DNA of 44,271 nt from an uncultured Collinsella sp. (GTDB lineage: Bacteria; Actinomycetota; Coriobacteriia; Coriobacteriales; Coriobacteriaceae): contig UQXC01000012.1 of assembly GCA_900544995.1 (NCBI GenBank), forward strand, positions 1 through 44,271, in the 5' to 3' direction. Position numbers and translations under genes: made by a program. Below, one piece after another: positions 8,498-16,570 of the stretch. The notes under the pieces are model-generated. The model did not search any database, was not told where the DNA came from, and worked only from the letters and a program-made list of their open reading frames with translations. Numbering within the stretch: the stretch's first letter is position 1; each line of letters starts with the position of its first letter.

Positions 8498-9928
8498 CTA
8501 TCTCTTAATTAGAGCCGTGAGGTATTTCAGCTGGCCAGTGAGCGCATATCCAGTGATTAGCGCAATGCTGCTCACAAGCAACTTTACGATGAGAGAGAGG
8601 AAAACATCTTCCATGGGTATAAAGGCGCCAACTCCCGCAACAGCAGCAATGCCCACGATGCCAACAGCAATCTCAGGCAAGAAATTTAGCAGGCAATAGT
8701 AAGGTCTGCCGAAACCACGTTTCACTAGGAAATACGCTAGAGGAACCATATGAAGGCAGTATGCTGCGAAGATGCCGTAAGCCACTGTGAGGATGGAGCC
8801 GCCAGCCAGGCCCGCTAGCAGCCCGGTAATGGTGATCGCGGTGTTCACAAGACCAACCTTAAACATGTAATCGGTGCGTCCTATGCTCTGGAAAAACGCA
8901 CCCGAAGGGTTGCCCATCATCTGGAAGTAGACCGACAAAGCAAGCACGGCGAACACCGGCGTGGCTTGCTCCCATCCTGGCCCGTAGAAGACAGCAATGA
9001 TTTCCGCCGAAGCACAGCTGAATACCACCGCCACAGCAACACCCACTAGCGAGAGCAGCTTTTCGATACGCATCCAGCACTCGTAGATGCGGTCGACATC
9101 GTCTTGATGCTCTGCCATGAACGGCTGGATGACCGAGCCTATGACACTGGAGAACGCTGTCATGGGATAGGTTGTCAATTTATAAGCCTTATCGTAAAAG
9201 CCCAAGGCCGCAGTTCCCTGCATACCGCCAACGAGCATGTTATCGAGGTTGCGGGAGAAGTAATTGACCAAGCTGAACCCAAACTGGTAAGCAGAATAGG
9301 AGAATATCTTCTTAAGCGTGCAAATGAAATGAGCGTTTATCTGCCTGATTGGTCGCGCTACGATGTTCCAGAAGAACACCACCGCTGCAGATAGCACAGT
9401 CTGAAGGACGAGCGCATAGCAGCCCGCACCCAAGGCGGAGGCCGCGATTGCGACCCCTCCAGAGACTACTGTAGCCGCCACAAGACGTACGCCAATGGCG
9501 GCGAAGCGCAACTCCTTGAGCATAAGGCCATTTGGCACCATATTGAGCGTGGAGAACAGCAGCGCGGGGGCCGAGGCAAGGCACAAGGGCACAAGCCGGG
9601 CGTCCCCGTAGACTGCGGCGATGAATGGCGATGCGGCACAAAAGGCCAGAGAAAGCCCTGCAGCCAAAAGTGCCGAAAATGCAAATAGACCGCCATACTC
9701 ACGTTCCGTAAGGTCGCGATACTGCACGATAGCAGTGCCCACGCCCATATCAGAAAGCAAGCTGAATAGCCCAGTGAACACGGTGACAATAGCCATAAGC
9801 CCAAAATCACCCGGCGAGATCAGTCTTGCCAGCACGGCCGTTATCACGAGTTGAGCACCCATGCTGACATACTTAGACCCAAACTGCATAAGGGCAGCAC
9901 TGCGCATGCCCGTATTTGATTTAGACAC
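8498..9928 (-). CDS. wzx: Wzx-type polysaccharide flippase (PST family)
   Basis: Predicted to move undecaprenyl-linked repeat units across the membrane. The product has 476 residues and about 12-14 hydrophobic segments. The N-terminal MRSAALMQFGSKYVSMGAQL, LISPGDFGLMA and later GFYDKAYKL are typical of the MOP/PST flippases. I place the start at GTG 9928, with GGAA upstream; ATG 9907 is an alternative. The same frame is open upstream and encodes the C-terminal hexapeptide-repeat part of an acetyltransferase with no stop between, so a longer fused product is formally possible. It sits between the broken acetyltransferase gene and ugd. Confidence 0.88.
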   Translation of the reverse strand: MSKSNTGMRSAALMQFGSKYVSMGAQLVITAVLARLISPGDFGLMAIVTVFTGLFSLLSDMGVGTAIVQYRDLTEREYGGLFAFSALLAAGLSLAFCAASPFIAAVYGDARLVPLCLASAPALLFSTLNMVPNGLMLKELRFAAIGVRLVAATVVSGGVAIAASALGAGCYALVLQTVLSAAVVFFWNIVARPIRQINAHFICTLKKIFSYSAYQFGFSLVNYFSRNLDNMLVGGMQGTAALGFYDKAYKLTTYPMTAFSSVIGSVIQPFMAEHQDDVDRIYECWMRIEKLLSLVGVAVAVVFSCASAEIIAVFYGPGWEQATPVFAVLALSVYFQMMGNPSGAFFQSIGRTDYMFKVGLVNTAITITGLLAGLAGGSILTVAYGIFAAYCLHMVPLAYFLVKRGFGRPYYCLLNFLPEIAVGIVGIAAVAGVGAFIPMEDVFLSLIVKLLVSSIALITGYALTGQLKYLTALIKR

Positions 9929-10428
9929 TTTCCATATTCCAAACTTTAGCGGCCTCAATGGCCTGGTATATCTGTTCCTCTTGTGGATTACACGCGCCGG
10001 CACGCCGCCAACAACCGGTCGCTCCGGGAAATTACGCGCGACCACTTCACCCACAATGGCGTGCGAGCCAACAGTGACGCCGGACATTATTTGTACGCAG
10101 CACCCGATCCAAGCGTCATTGCCCAACACTTTCTCAGCCCAACGTTGCTTTGCTCATTCATCGGTTTATCAAGTCTTTAATGGCGATGCAAGTCCGTACG
10201 CACGAGAGAACCATAGGCAACATTCAGTCGCGCCCAATGACGTCTTTCACGCATTCGAGGTAGCCAGCATCCCACCGTTGACATACGCCCCTCCCGATGA
10301 ATATATGTTCAGGATAACGAATCGCTATGTCGGCCGTCGGTCAACCGAGAGAGCCGATCCCCCTCAGTTCCTGCATGTTAGTCTCAAGTCATTCGTTAGC
10401 CTTGGATTGCGAAAGCCTATTCTGAACA
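9929..10428 (-). pseudogene. Left-handed beta-helix acetyltransferase (WbbJ/maltose O-acetyltransferase type), broken
   Basis: Fragments of one acetyltransferase are spread over all three minus-strand frames: MFRIGFRNPRLTNDL near 10420-10380, YPEHIFIGRG near 10310-10285, YVNGGMLA near 10285-10262, then VLGNDAWIGCCVQIMSGVTV (10130-10070) and VVGGVPARVIHKR. These follow the usual order of a hexapeptide-repeat O-acetyltransferase. Several frameshifts and stops lie between them. The last fragment stays in frame with the flippase gene. It presumably once acetylated a sugar of this polysaccharide, so its loss would leave the polymer unmodified at that site. Confidence 0.75.
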
Positions 10429-11331
10429 TTAGGAAGAAGTCACACGATATCCCTCCTCGAAATACGATGGACTCAATCCATAGCGGCACATGAGCTCGGC
10501 CATGATGGCATCGTTACGCCCTCCCGCCACATTCGCGTTGCAAAGAGCGTCTGAACGAGGACCCTCCAATTGATAGGGATGATTCTGTCTGTTCGGAGCA
10601 TATGCCACCTCGATGCCGTTGGCGAGTTCGAAGAACTTGAGATAAAGGTCGTCTGCAGGCCAGGCTACTCCACGTATGGCCTCTATATCCAGCGATGCGA
10701 GGTCGAAAGCTGCGGCAGGATACAACGCCCCGGCGCAGCCGGTTGCAAGCAACCGGCGGCTGGGGGCTGAATAAGCGTCCTTATGCTCCCAGCCCCATTT
10801 TTCATAAGGAAGTAAATCTCCGGCAACATCAAACCCTATGAGATGGCAGCGCCTTGCCACAACGCAATAGGGAACAGCCTCGTGGGCCGTGAGAAGCGAT
10901 TCGACCATGTCTGCTGGATAGATGAGATCATCGTCCGCCGTGATAATGAGCGAGTCCGGGAACTCTTGAAATGCGAAGAGATATTTCTTGTGCGGCCCCA
11001 AATCCTCGTAACCCATTCTGATTTCAAGACCATATTGTTCAAGGTCAAGCAAATCATCGGAAAGCGTGTCCCTTTGGATAGACTCATCAAGATAAAGCAG
11101 AACCTTTGAGGGTCTCACTGATTGCATGAGTAGGGAACGGATGGCCATATGGACCGCATTGAGACGCGCCCCATAGCTTGTAAGAGATATATATGTATTA
11201 TTGCTGATGGGCGCGCTCATGTAAGGGCGAAAATCAAATTTACTGACCTCACGCAGCCGGGAACGCCTCTCAATCTCGAACCTAACAAGCGAAGGGTGCC
11301 TAACACAGCGAGCGGCTTTTCTTAATAACAT
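10429..11331 (-). CDS. Putative GT-A glycosyltransferase
   Basis: Encodes 300 residues. The start ATG at 11331 lies eight bases after the upstream stop and has AGGA five bases before it. NTYISLTSYGARLNAVHMAI starts a Rossmann-like part, then comes LLYLDESIQRDTLSDDLL. The likely metal-binding motif is TADDDLIYP, equivalent to the DxD of GT-A enzymes. Downstream ATGCAGALYP and GVAWPADDLYLKF (a second acidic pair) resemble galactosyltransferase-like GT2 relatives. It probably adds one sugar of the repeat unit at the inner membrane face; donor and linkage are unknown. It is the last glycosyltransferase before the broken acetyltransferase and carries a short perfect palindrome (10738-10757). Confidence 0.75.
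   Translation of the reverse strand: MLLRKAARCVRHPSLVRFEIERRSRLREVSKFDFRPYMSAPISNNTYISLTSYGARLNAVHMAIRSLLMQSVRPSKVLLYLDESIQRDTLSDDLLDLEQYGLEIRMGYEDLGPHKKYLFAFQEFPDSLIITADDDLIYPADMVESLLTAHEAVPYCVVARRCHLIGFDVAGDLLPYEKWGWEHKDAYSAPSRRLLATGCAGALYPAAAFDLASLDIEAIRGVAWPADDLYLKFFELANGIEVAYAPNRQNHPYQLEGPRSDALCNANVAGGRNDAIMAELMCRYGLSPSYFEEGYRVTSS
10738..10757. repeat. Perfect palindrome inside a glycosyltransferase gene
   Basis: GCCGGTTGC (10738-10746) and GCAACCGGC (10749-10757) are exact reverse complements around AA. It lies in coding sequence (protein RRLLATGCAGAL). Confidence 0.7.
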
Positions 11332-11338
11332 ACAATTC

Positions 11339-12289
11339 CTAACCACGATGAGCATTAAGTTTCTTAAGAGCCTGCTTCGCATTGTGACCAACAACGCGAT
11401 ATGCTTTATGTATAAAAGCAAAGGGAGCAAGCGCAAACGAGGATAACAGCTGGACTGCGCCCTCAGCACTCGCGTTCATTCCAACGAGCATCATGCCGAC
11501 GCGATAGTGCATCGCATGCTCTACACGACGCCTTTGGTTGAGCGTAAACATCCCAGAATACTCCCGTATGAGCCGATCATAGTTCAGCTCCCCCGCCAAA
11601 GACTTGCCGCTCGTGCTTATCCTCACCGTCCCTAAGTCATCGTAGTAGACTGAGAGCACCTCGGGGACGCATCTAATCTGGAAGCCCGCTATCAAAAGCT
11701 TGAACATGAGAATGGAGTCCTGCTTCGCAGGCGTATCGCTGAAGCAACCGACGCTCCGTAACGCATCCTTGCGCGCCAGCCATTGGCTCGTCGCCGCAAC
11801 ACAGCCGCAGTAGGCCTGCTCGAAAACAGGCACCCCGTTGCAGACTCGGCGGTAGTAAATCTCTGTACCATCGGGCTGGACGCCCTTGCAGTGCGCATAG
11901 GTCAACGACACATTTGAATCGGACATTGGTTTCATCTGCAGCTCTAGCTTGCGCGGTAGAAACTCATCATCATCGTCAAGAAAGGCAACAAAATCGGCCT
12001 TTGAAGCATCGATGCCAGTGTTACGCGCAAGCGATCCGCCTCCGTTTTTTTCGCGAACGACATAGCGCAATTCAACGCCCGGCCGAGTCTCGAATGCAAG
12101 AACACGAGCTTGAGTCTCAAGCTGTTGATTCGTGCCTTTACCATTGTCATCTACGACAACAATCTCGATATTGGGGTAAGTCTGGGAATTGACACTTTCC
12201 AATGCCCGAGTCAGCATGTCAGAACGTGAATATGTCGGGATCACGACACTGACTAATGGGGCGTTTGAATTCACTGAAGACATCACCAT
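11339..12289 (-). CDS. Family 2 glycosyltransferase
   Basis: Encodes 316 residues from ATG at 12289 (a second ATG at 12283 is possible). GT2 motifs are clear: PLVSVVIPTYSRSDMLTRAL, EIVVVDDNGKGT, GGGSLARNTGID and FVAFLDDDDEFLP, the last carrying the metal-binding DxD. A C-terminal region (SSFALAPFAFIHKAYRVV) may associate with the membrane. It probably transfers one sugar to the undecaprenyl-linked repeat unit. It starts one base after the stop of the polymerase-like fragment and is followed eight bases later by the next glycosyltransferase, so it belongs to the same operon. Substrate cannot be read from the sequence. Confidence 0.88.
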   Translation of the reverse strand: MVMSSVNSNAPLVSVVIPTYSRSDMLTRALESVNSQTYPNIEIVVVDDNGKGTNQQLETQARVLAFETRPGVELRYVVREKNGGGSLARNTGIDASKADFVAFLDDDDEFLPRKLELQMKPMSDSNVSLTYAHCKGVQPDGTEIYYRRVCNGVPVFEQAYCGCVAATSQWLARKDALRSVGCFSDTPAKQDSILMFKLLIAGFQIRCVPEVLSVYYDDLGTVRISTSGKSLAGELNYDRLIREYSGMFTLNQRRRVEHAMHYRVGMMLVGMNASAEGAVQLLSSFALAPFAFIHKAYRVVGHNAKQALKKLNAHRG

Positions 12290-12290
12290 C

Positions 12291-12629
12291 TCATAAACCC
12301 TTCGGGCCGATAACGTCACTGACTGCGGAGTCGACAGAGTCATTTTTAGAGGTGCGTTCACCCAGCAGATTAAGCACTAAGCAAAATAAAGCCATAACGT
12401 GGTAGACATCCGGAATATTGGCCATGCCGTTAAAGGTCGAGAAGTAAGTAAGCATCAAAATTCCCATGAACAGAATAGAATAGTTTCCCGTTGCAACAGA
12501 GTTCTTAATTGATGGCAGCAAGATAAAAAACGCTGCACCAACTGCAAATACAAGTCCAAATTTAAATGCGAGCGCAAGGAGGGAAGACGTCAGTGTACTC
12601 GGCACAATGGCATCTACCGAGAGAATCAA
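12291..12629 (-). pseudogene. C-terminal fragment of a membrane protein, polymerase-like
   Basis: A 112-residue frame begins with TTG at 12629 just after a TAA in the same frame. It is very hydrophobic (LLALAFKFGLVFAVGAAFFI, YSILFMGILMLTYF, VYHVMALFCLVLNLL), ending with a polar tail. Three membrane segments and the wording resemble the last part of a Wzy-type polymerase. An intact Wzy-like gene lies immediately upstream in the operon, so this may be the remnant of an older polymerase. It could instead be a real small membrane protein, since its stop is tightly coupled to the next gene (one base gap). Confidence 0.5.
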
Positions 12630-12798
12630 TCGTTGTTTTTAGGCACTCGATTCTACTCAACGTTGTAATCGCAACTGGTGCAAAGCTGCCTTCGCTAGAT
12701 GAATACGATATTTCTTGTGACATGGTAAGCTATTCCCATCACGAACAAGGTTTCAAGGTTTTATAAAGTAGATTGTTTATTCAGGACGCAGCCCTGCT

Positions 12799-13941
12799 TC
12801 ATATATCAAAATGCCCATTAAAGCTAAATAATGGAACAAGCAGAAATAAGGATGGATTGACAGCAGCAGCCGGGTAAAAACTTTCACTCAGAGCTGCAAT
12901 CATGTAAATAACCACAAATGCAAGAGATGCCCAATCGCGTGTTTCTTTAAGCCGTTTAACAATTAACTGCATTGATCCGAATAGCAAAATGAAGGCAATT
13001 AATCCGTAGGCAACGAAGACGAAGACGTAGCTATTGTCAAAATTACCCTCTGAGGTCAGCATGCCATGACCGAATGGGCTTGCCGTGTAGTTACTGAGAA
13101 AGAAGTTGTTGTAATAGATACGACCCTGAAAAATCCTATCGAGAACGCCGATAAAACCGTTTCTCCCATAGAGCAACGCAGTGCCGAACGAAAATGCGAT
13201 AAGAAGCGGGAGCACGGCCGTTGAGAACCTGACGAACAGTTCCCTTATCTTCCCTGAATGCTGAAGTACATAGAACAGGAGCAGACCACCCATGCCGAGG
13301 AACAGGCCGATGTAACTGCCCGTGATGTATTCACACAAGATGTTCAAAACGGCAAACACGAGGTAGACGATAATTCCGCAATTTCCCCTTTTCATATAGA
13401 GCGTCAAGAAGACGACCGTGAGAAAAGACAAGTGCATGACGTTGGTAGAGGAGCCGTTTACAAGGACTCGCTGAATGTATGTGTCTGTCGCCATTTTATA
13501 ATACTGGTAAAATTCAACTTCATAAATACCCGTAGCGGCAAACAGCACTACGAAAAGAAGTCCTACGATTTTCGCGGTCAGAAATGTAAGTAGCACCCTC
13601 TTGATATCAATGTCCTTGGCGCCAACCAACAGCATGACCGTAAGTAGCAGGGTGAACCGTTTGCTAACAACCAACTCGATGACGCCGAGGGCTGCAAGAC
13701 CCATTGCAATCAAGAAGAAACGCGGATCAAAGTCCATAGCAAGAAACCTAATAACCGCGAATGCGGCACCGAGCCCGACGCAGGCGACATAAATATCGTC
13801 ACCAGCGCTCAGGCCAAGCGTGCTCATAAACACGACCGAGAAAAGATACGCGCAGTACAGAAGGTCCACGACTCTCATGGAGGAAACGTTCCCCGCATTC
13901 ATGTCGGTGTATTGCTTTATGGCAGCCTTGCGCTTAATCAA
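12799..13941 (-). CDS. wzy: Wzy-like O-antigen/capsule polymerase
   Basis: Predicted to join flipped repeat units into a long polymer outside the membrane. The 380 residues contain about 10-11 hydrophobic segments and a longer outside loop around GVLDRIFQGRIYYNNFFLSN and SPFGHGMLTSEGNFDNSYVF, which resembles the polymerase loop of this very divergent family. No strict motif exists, so the call rests on topology and operon context. Start TTG 13941 has GGAAGGAAAG upstream and overlaps the preceding gene by four bases (TTGA). ATG 13902 is less likely. It has a lower GC content than the flanking housekeeping genes, as is typical of polysaccharide loci. Confidence 0.72.
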   Translation of the reverse strand: MIKRKAAIKQYTDMNAGNVSSMRVVDLLYCAYLFSVVFMSTLGLSAGDDIYVACVGLGAAFAVIRFLAMDFDPRFFLIAMGLAALGVIELVVSKRFTLLLTVMLLVGAKDIDIKRVLLTFLTAKIVGLLFVVLFAATGIYEVEFYQYYKMATDTYIQRVLVNGSSTNVMHLSFLTVVFLTLYMKRGNCGIIVYLVFAVLNILCEYITGSYIGLFLGMGGLLLFYVLQHSGKIRELFVRFSTAVLPLLIAFSFGTALLYGRNGFIGVLDRIFQGRIYYNNFFLSNYTASPFGHGMLTSEGNFDNSYVFVFVAYGLIAFILLFGSMQLIVKRLKETRDWASLAFVVIYMIAALSESFYPAAAVNPSLFLLVPLFSFNGHFDI

Positions 13942-14834
13942 GATACTTTCCTTCCAAAACGTCTCCTTTCGACCAGCACAGACAAGGGGAATACAAGGAG
14001 GGCCAATGCCCTATTAGAATCGATTCCGAAGAAGACGGGCTCAGCGACCGCCATGTTCAGGGACTCGATTCCGACGAGGGCCGAAATCCTTTCCCTCAGC
14101 GCTCGGACGCTCGAGTACCGCCTGGCAGATTCATGTCGCTTGACAAGTGCCATGCGCGTACCCACGGGGCTGCCCAGCCAATTCTTCCAGATGTTTTTGG
14201 TGAGACCTTCCTCGAGGTATTCACATCTGTAGAAGGGTTCGTTGTGCACGCAAAACAGCTCGGGAGCAACGAAGTCGTAGTAAGCCGAGCCTTCAGGAAT
14301 GAAACGCTCGCCCTGAACAACGGGAAATGGATGCCGCCTTAAAACATCAGTGTTAAAGACAATCGCCGTCTCGATGACGAGACCGTATTTCATGCGCATA
14401 TCGGCAAGCTCAATCTTGTCAGCGCCATCGGGAAACCATGTATCCAAGGCTGTTTGCGCAGCAAACAGCCTTGGATACAGAAGACCTTCTTCCGTATCCA
14501 AAGCTGTTATGTCGTGCAAGATAGTCTCCACGGCGTTGGGCTCAAGCCAGTCGTCCGAGTCAACGCAAATATAATATTCTCCAGATGCCTCTGTAGCACC
14601 AAGATTATGTGCAACGTGTTTTCCAGAGTTCGGCTGTTTGATATATCGAATAGGAAAGGGCGACGTGTCTAACCAAGAGACAACCATGTTCTCAGTATCG
14701 TCAGTCGATCCATCATCCACAATGAGCCATTCGAATCGAAAGTCGGTCTGAGATATTAGTGATGAATACAGGCGCTCAAGCTCATTAATACGATTATAGG
14801 TCGGTGTAAATATCGTTAATAATGTGTTGCCCAT
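13938..14834 (-). CDS. Family 2 glycosyltransferase
   Basis: Encodes 298 residues. GT2 motifs are LLTIFTPTYNRINELERLYS, FEWLIVDDGSTDDTENMV, SGKHVAHNLG and YYICVDSDDWLEP (the DxD). The C-terminal part (PLSVLVERRRFGRKVS) is basic. ATG 14834 overlaps the previous stop by one base, and the end overlaps the polymerase start. It probably adds one sugar to the repeat unit. An oddity is a near-perfect palindrome with 19-bp arms in the coding sequence (14439-14479), followed by a third imperfect copy of the arm, which encodes AAQTALDTW and SALDTE-like repeats. Confidence 0.88.
   Translation of the reverse strand: MGNTLLTIFTPTYNRINELERLYSSLISQTDFRFEWLIVDDGSTDDTENMVVSWLDTSPFPIRYIKQPNSGKHVAHNLGATEASGEYYICVDSDDWLEPNAVETILHDITALDTEEGLLYPRLFAAQTALDTWFPDGADKIELADMRMKYGLVIETAIVFNTDVLRRHPFPVVQGERFIPEGSAYYDFVAPELFCVHNEPFYRCEYLEEGLTKNIWKNWLGSPVGTRMALVKRHESARRYSSVRALRERISALVGIESLNMAVAEPVFFGIDSNRALALLVFPLSVLVERRRFGRKVS
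14439..14479. repeat. Palindrome with 19-bp perfect arms inside a GT2 gene
   Basis: GTATCCAAGGCTGTTTGC (14440-14457) pairs exactly with 14461-14478 around GCA, and T14439/A14479 extend the stem. A similar sequence, GTATCCAAAGCTGTT, follows about 15 bases later in direct orientation with the left arm. The gene remains open, so the insertion kept the frame. Confidence 0.85.
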
Positions 14835-15601
14835 TAACGATCGCCCTTAATTATGTTCTTAAACGCCTTGAAAAGAATAACCCCTCTAGGGCCAACCGCT
14901 CTCATAACTTTATGCTTAAAATGCGTCGCCGGTCCAGCCCATGATCCGTCGAAATGATGAATAGCATACGTATTTTCAGTTACGTTAATCTCATGCGTAA
15001 GGAAATCTTTTGGGCAAAAATATTCACTTGGATAAATAGTTATCCCAGCAACTTCCTGGATGCCAGGTTTATCTTCAAGTCCAAGACCTTTAAGAATATC
15101 AGTTGTACGAACAACGACAGTGGTTTGGTCGTAGACACCACCAGTCTTTATAAAGTGATCTGACTCATAGGAATCGAGGATAGTCTTGTAGAGGCCAAGC
15201 CCCGGATTGGCCGCAAGGCCAAGCCCCGGATTGGCCGCAAGGCCAAGCCCCGGAGCGACAGCGCCGGCAGCACCAGAGCTGAAATCCTGTTCAAAACCCA
15301 TAAAAGGGCCCCTTTGAATAATTTCATCGAGAGGCTTCAAAAGCTCGACATCAGTATCTAAGTAGACCCCTCCATGCTCATACAAAATCTTGAATCGCGC
15401 ATAGTCGCTTGCAAATGCCCATTTCTTTACGCTTATAGCTTCGCGAACATAATCACAGCAATCAGTATCAAAGTTTGATTCGTCCCAACGAACGATCTCG
15501 TAGCCTGGCATATATTTTTCCCATGAAGCAATGCAGCGTTCAGCTAGAGGGGAAAGCGGATTACCGCCAAACCAAATGTAATGAATCTTCTTGGGTATCA
15601 T
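14834..15601 (-). CDS. GT32-like (DxD) glycosyltransferase
   Basis: Encodes 255 residues. MIPKKIHYIWFGGNPLSPLA opens the GT32/mannosyltransferase OCH1-like fold, WAFASDYARFKILYEHGGVY leads into LDTDVELLKPL, which carries the DxD metal site. ATG 15601 lies four bases after the previous stop and matches the usual family start. It probably transfers hexose to the lipid-linked repeat unit. A stretch in the middle (about residues 117-136) is made of tandem eight-residue units (PGLGLAAN), coded by a 24-bp direct repeat, and is not expected in the family. Confidence 0.85.
   Translation of the reverse strand: MIPKKIHYIWFGGNPLSPLAERCIASWEKYMPGYEIVRWDESNFDTDCCDYVREAISVKKWAFASDYARFKILYEHGGVYLDTDVELLKPLDEIIQRGPFMGFEQDFSSGAAGAVAPGLGLAANPGLGLAANPGLGLYKTILDSYESDHFIKTGGVYDQTTVVVRTTDILKGLGLEDKPGIQEVAGITIYPSEYFCPKDFLTHEINVTENTYAIHHFDGSWAGPATHFKHKVMRAVGPRGVILFKAFKNIIKGDR
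15193..15254. repeat. 24-bp tandem repeat in the GT32-like gene
   Basis: Two exact copies of a 24-bp unit start at 15193 and 15217, with a partial third copy from 15241 to 15254. The unit reads GGCCAAGCCCCGGATTGGCC then GCAA on the plus strand. It is in frame and encodes repeats of eight residues, so copy-number change would alter the length of a loop but not the frame. Confidence 0.92.
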
Positions 15602-15605
15602 GGGG

Positions 15606-16091
15606 TTAAAGCTCCTCAATCAAACCACAGAGCTCCTTACAGAACTCTAAGTTATGGCTCTTAAAATAGGCTCCGCATGAAAGTTCACGGGCTCGTTCTA
15701 TTGCTTGAGGCAGCTCTTTAACGTCATAAATAGGCACGATACCGCCCTGACGCTCCGCCACAATGCGAACGAAATCCGCTTGATGATCATTCACGTGCTC
15801 GCCAAGGTCCCCTCGACGCGGAACAACAACAGGGACCTTCCCGGCCGCCATCGCTTCAATGAAGCTCGAAGGGCCACCATGCGTAATCACCACATCCGCA
15901 ACTTCCATATAATTCTTCATCTGATGGAACGGCACAAAACGCGAGTGATCACAATGGATAGGCTCATATGTTGAATAGCCTGTCTGAATGAAAACCGGTT
16001 CCGTAAGTATCCCGTCCGCCCTGAGTTCGTCGACAGCCTTGACCAAGCGATTGAACTGCTGCTCGTGGGTGCCCACGGTAACGAAAATCAT
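15606..16091 (-). CDS. Alg13-like glycosyltransferase subunit (PssE/Cps14G type)
   Basis: Encodes 161 residues from ATG 16091. It corresponds to the C-terminal, nucleotide-sugar-binding half of a split GT28 enzyme. MIFVTVGTHEQQFNRLVKAV is the signature start, and ADVVITHGGPSSFIEAMAAG holds the glycine-rich donor site, followed by VPRRGDLGEHVNDHQ. It acts together with the membrane-associated Alg14-like partner encoded 11 bases upstream, usually adding galactose to the first sugar on the lipid carrier. The donor here is inferred from relatives. An in-frame upstream start would add 23 residues overlapping the partner gene and is not needed. Confidence 0.9.
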   Translation of the reverse strand: MIFVTVGTHEQQFNRLVKAVDELRADGILTEPVFIQTGYSTYEPIHCDHSRFVPFHQMKNYMEVADVVITHGGPSSFIEAMAAGKVPVVVPRRGDLGEHVNDHQADFVRIVAERQGGIVPIYDVKELPQAIERARELSCGAYFKSHNLEFCKELCGLIEEL

Positions 16092-16102
16092 TCGACCACT
16101 TC

Positions 16103-16570
16103 TTAGAAAATCGAGCCGAGGTTCACGGCGTGCTTGTACACTTCCAGTTGCTCCGGCCACTGGACAACGAACAGATCAGCGATCCCGTTGAGCATCCGAC
16201 CTGTCATGGTCGGCTTATCCACGCGGTCGAACACCTCTACGTAAACGCATTTGGCACCCAGCAGCTTGCCCAGCACGAAGAAAGGAACTGCCACGGCAGC
16301 TCCAGACGAGATAATCAGGTCAGGACGCTCCTTCCGCAACACCTTCCAGGCAAGAACAGTGTTCTTCAATAAATTGGGGATATTTCGATTTGTTGGGTAA
16401 TGGCAGTGGATGACGCGCTCGTCCTTGAGCAGCGAGTTCGCATCCTCCTTGTCGAACGTCACCCAAAATCGTTCGAGGGCTTGCGACCATATAGGCTTGA
16501 GTAGCCACATATGCGTTAGGTGTCCACCGCTGGAGCTGGGAATGCAAACCTTTGCTTTCGAGAGATCCAT
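16103..16570 (-). CDS. Alg14-like glycosyltransferase subunit (PssD/Cps14F type)
   Basis: Encodes 155 residues. KVCIPSSSGGHLTHMWLL is the N-terminal Alg14 motif, and RPDLIISSGAAVAVPFFVLG and GAKCVYVEVFDRVDKPTMTGR complete the fold. The Alg14 half anchors the Alg13 half at the membrane and provides acceptor binding. It begins directly after the phosphoglycosyl transferase gene stop and is followed by the Alg13-like gene, the standard pair in capsule loci. Together they probably add the second sugar. Confidence 0.9.
   Translation of the reverse strand: MDLSKAKVCIPSSSGGHLTHMWLLKPIWSQALERFWVTFDKEDANSLLKDERVIHCHYPTNRNIPNLLKNTVLAWKVLRKERPDLIISSGAAVAVPFFVLGKLLGAKCVYVEVFDRVDKPTMTGRMLNGIADLFVVQWPEQLEVYKHAVNLGSIF

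Noticed and set aside
15193..15254. Possible CRISPR-like array
   Set aside because: The 24-bp units are directly adjacent with no spacers and lie in frame in a glycosyltransferase gene.
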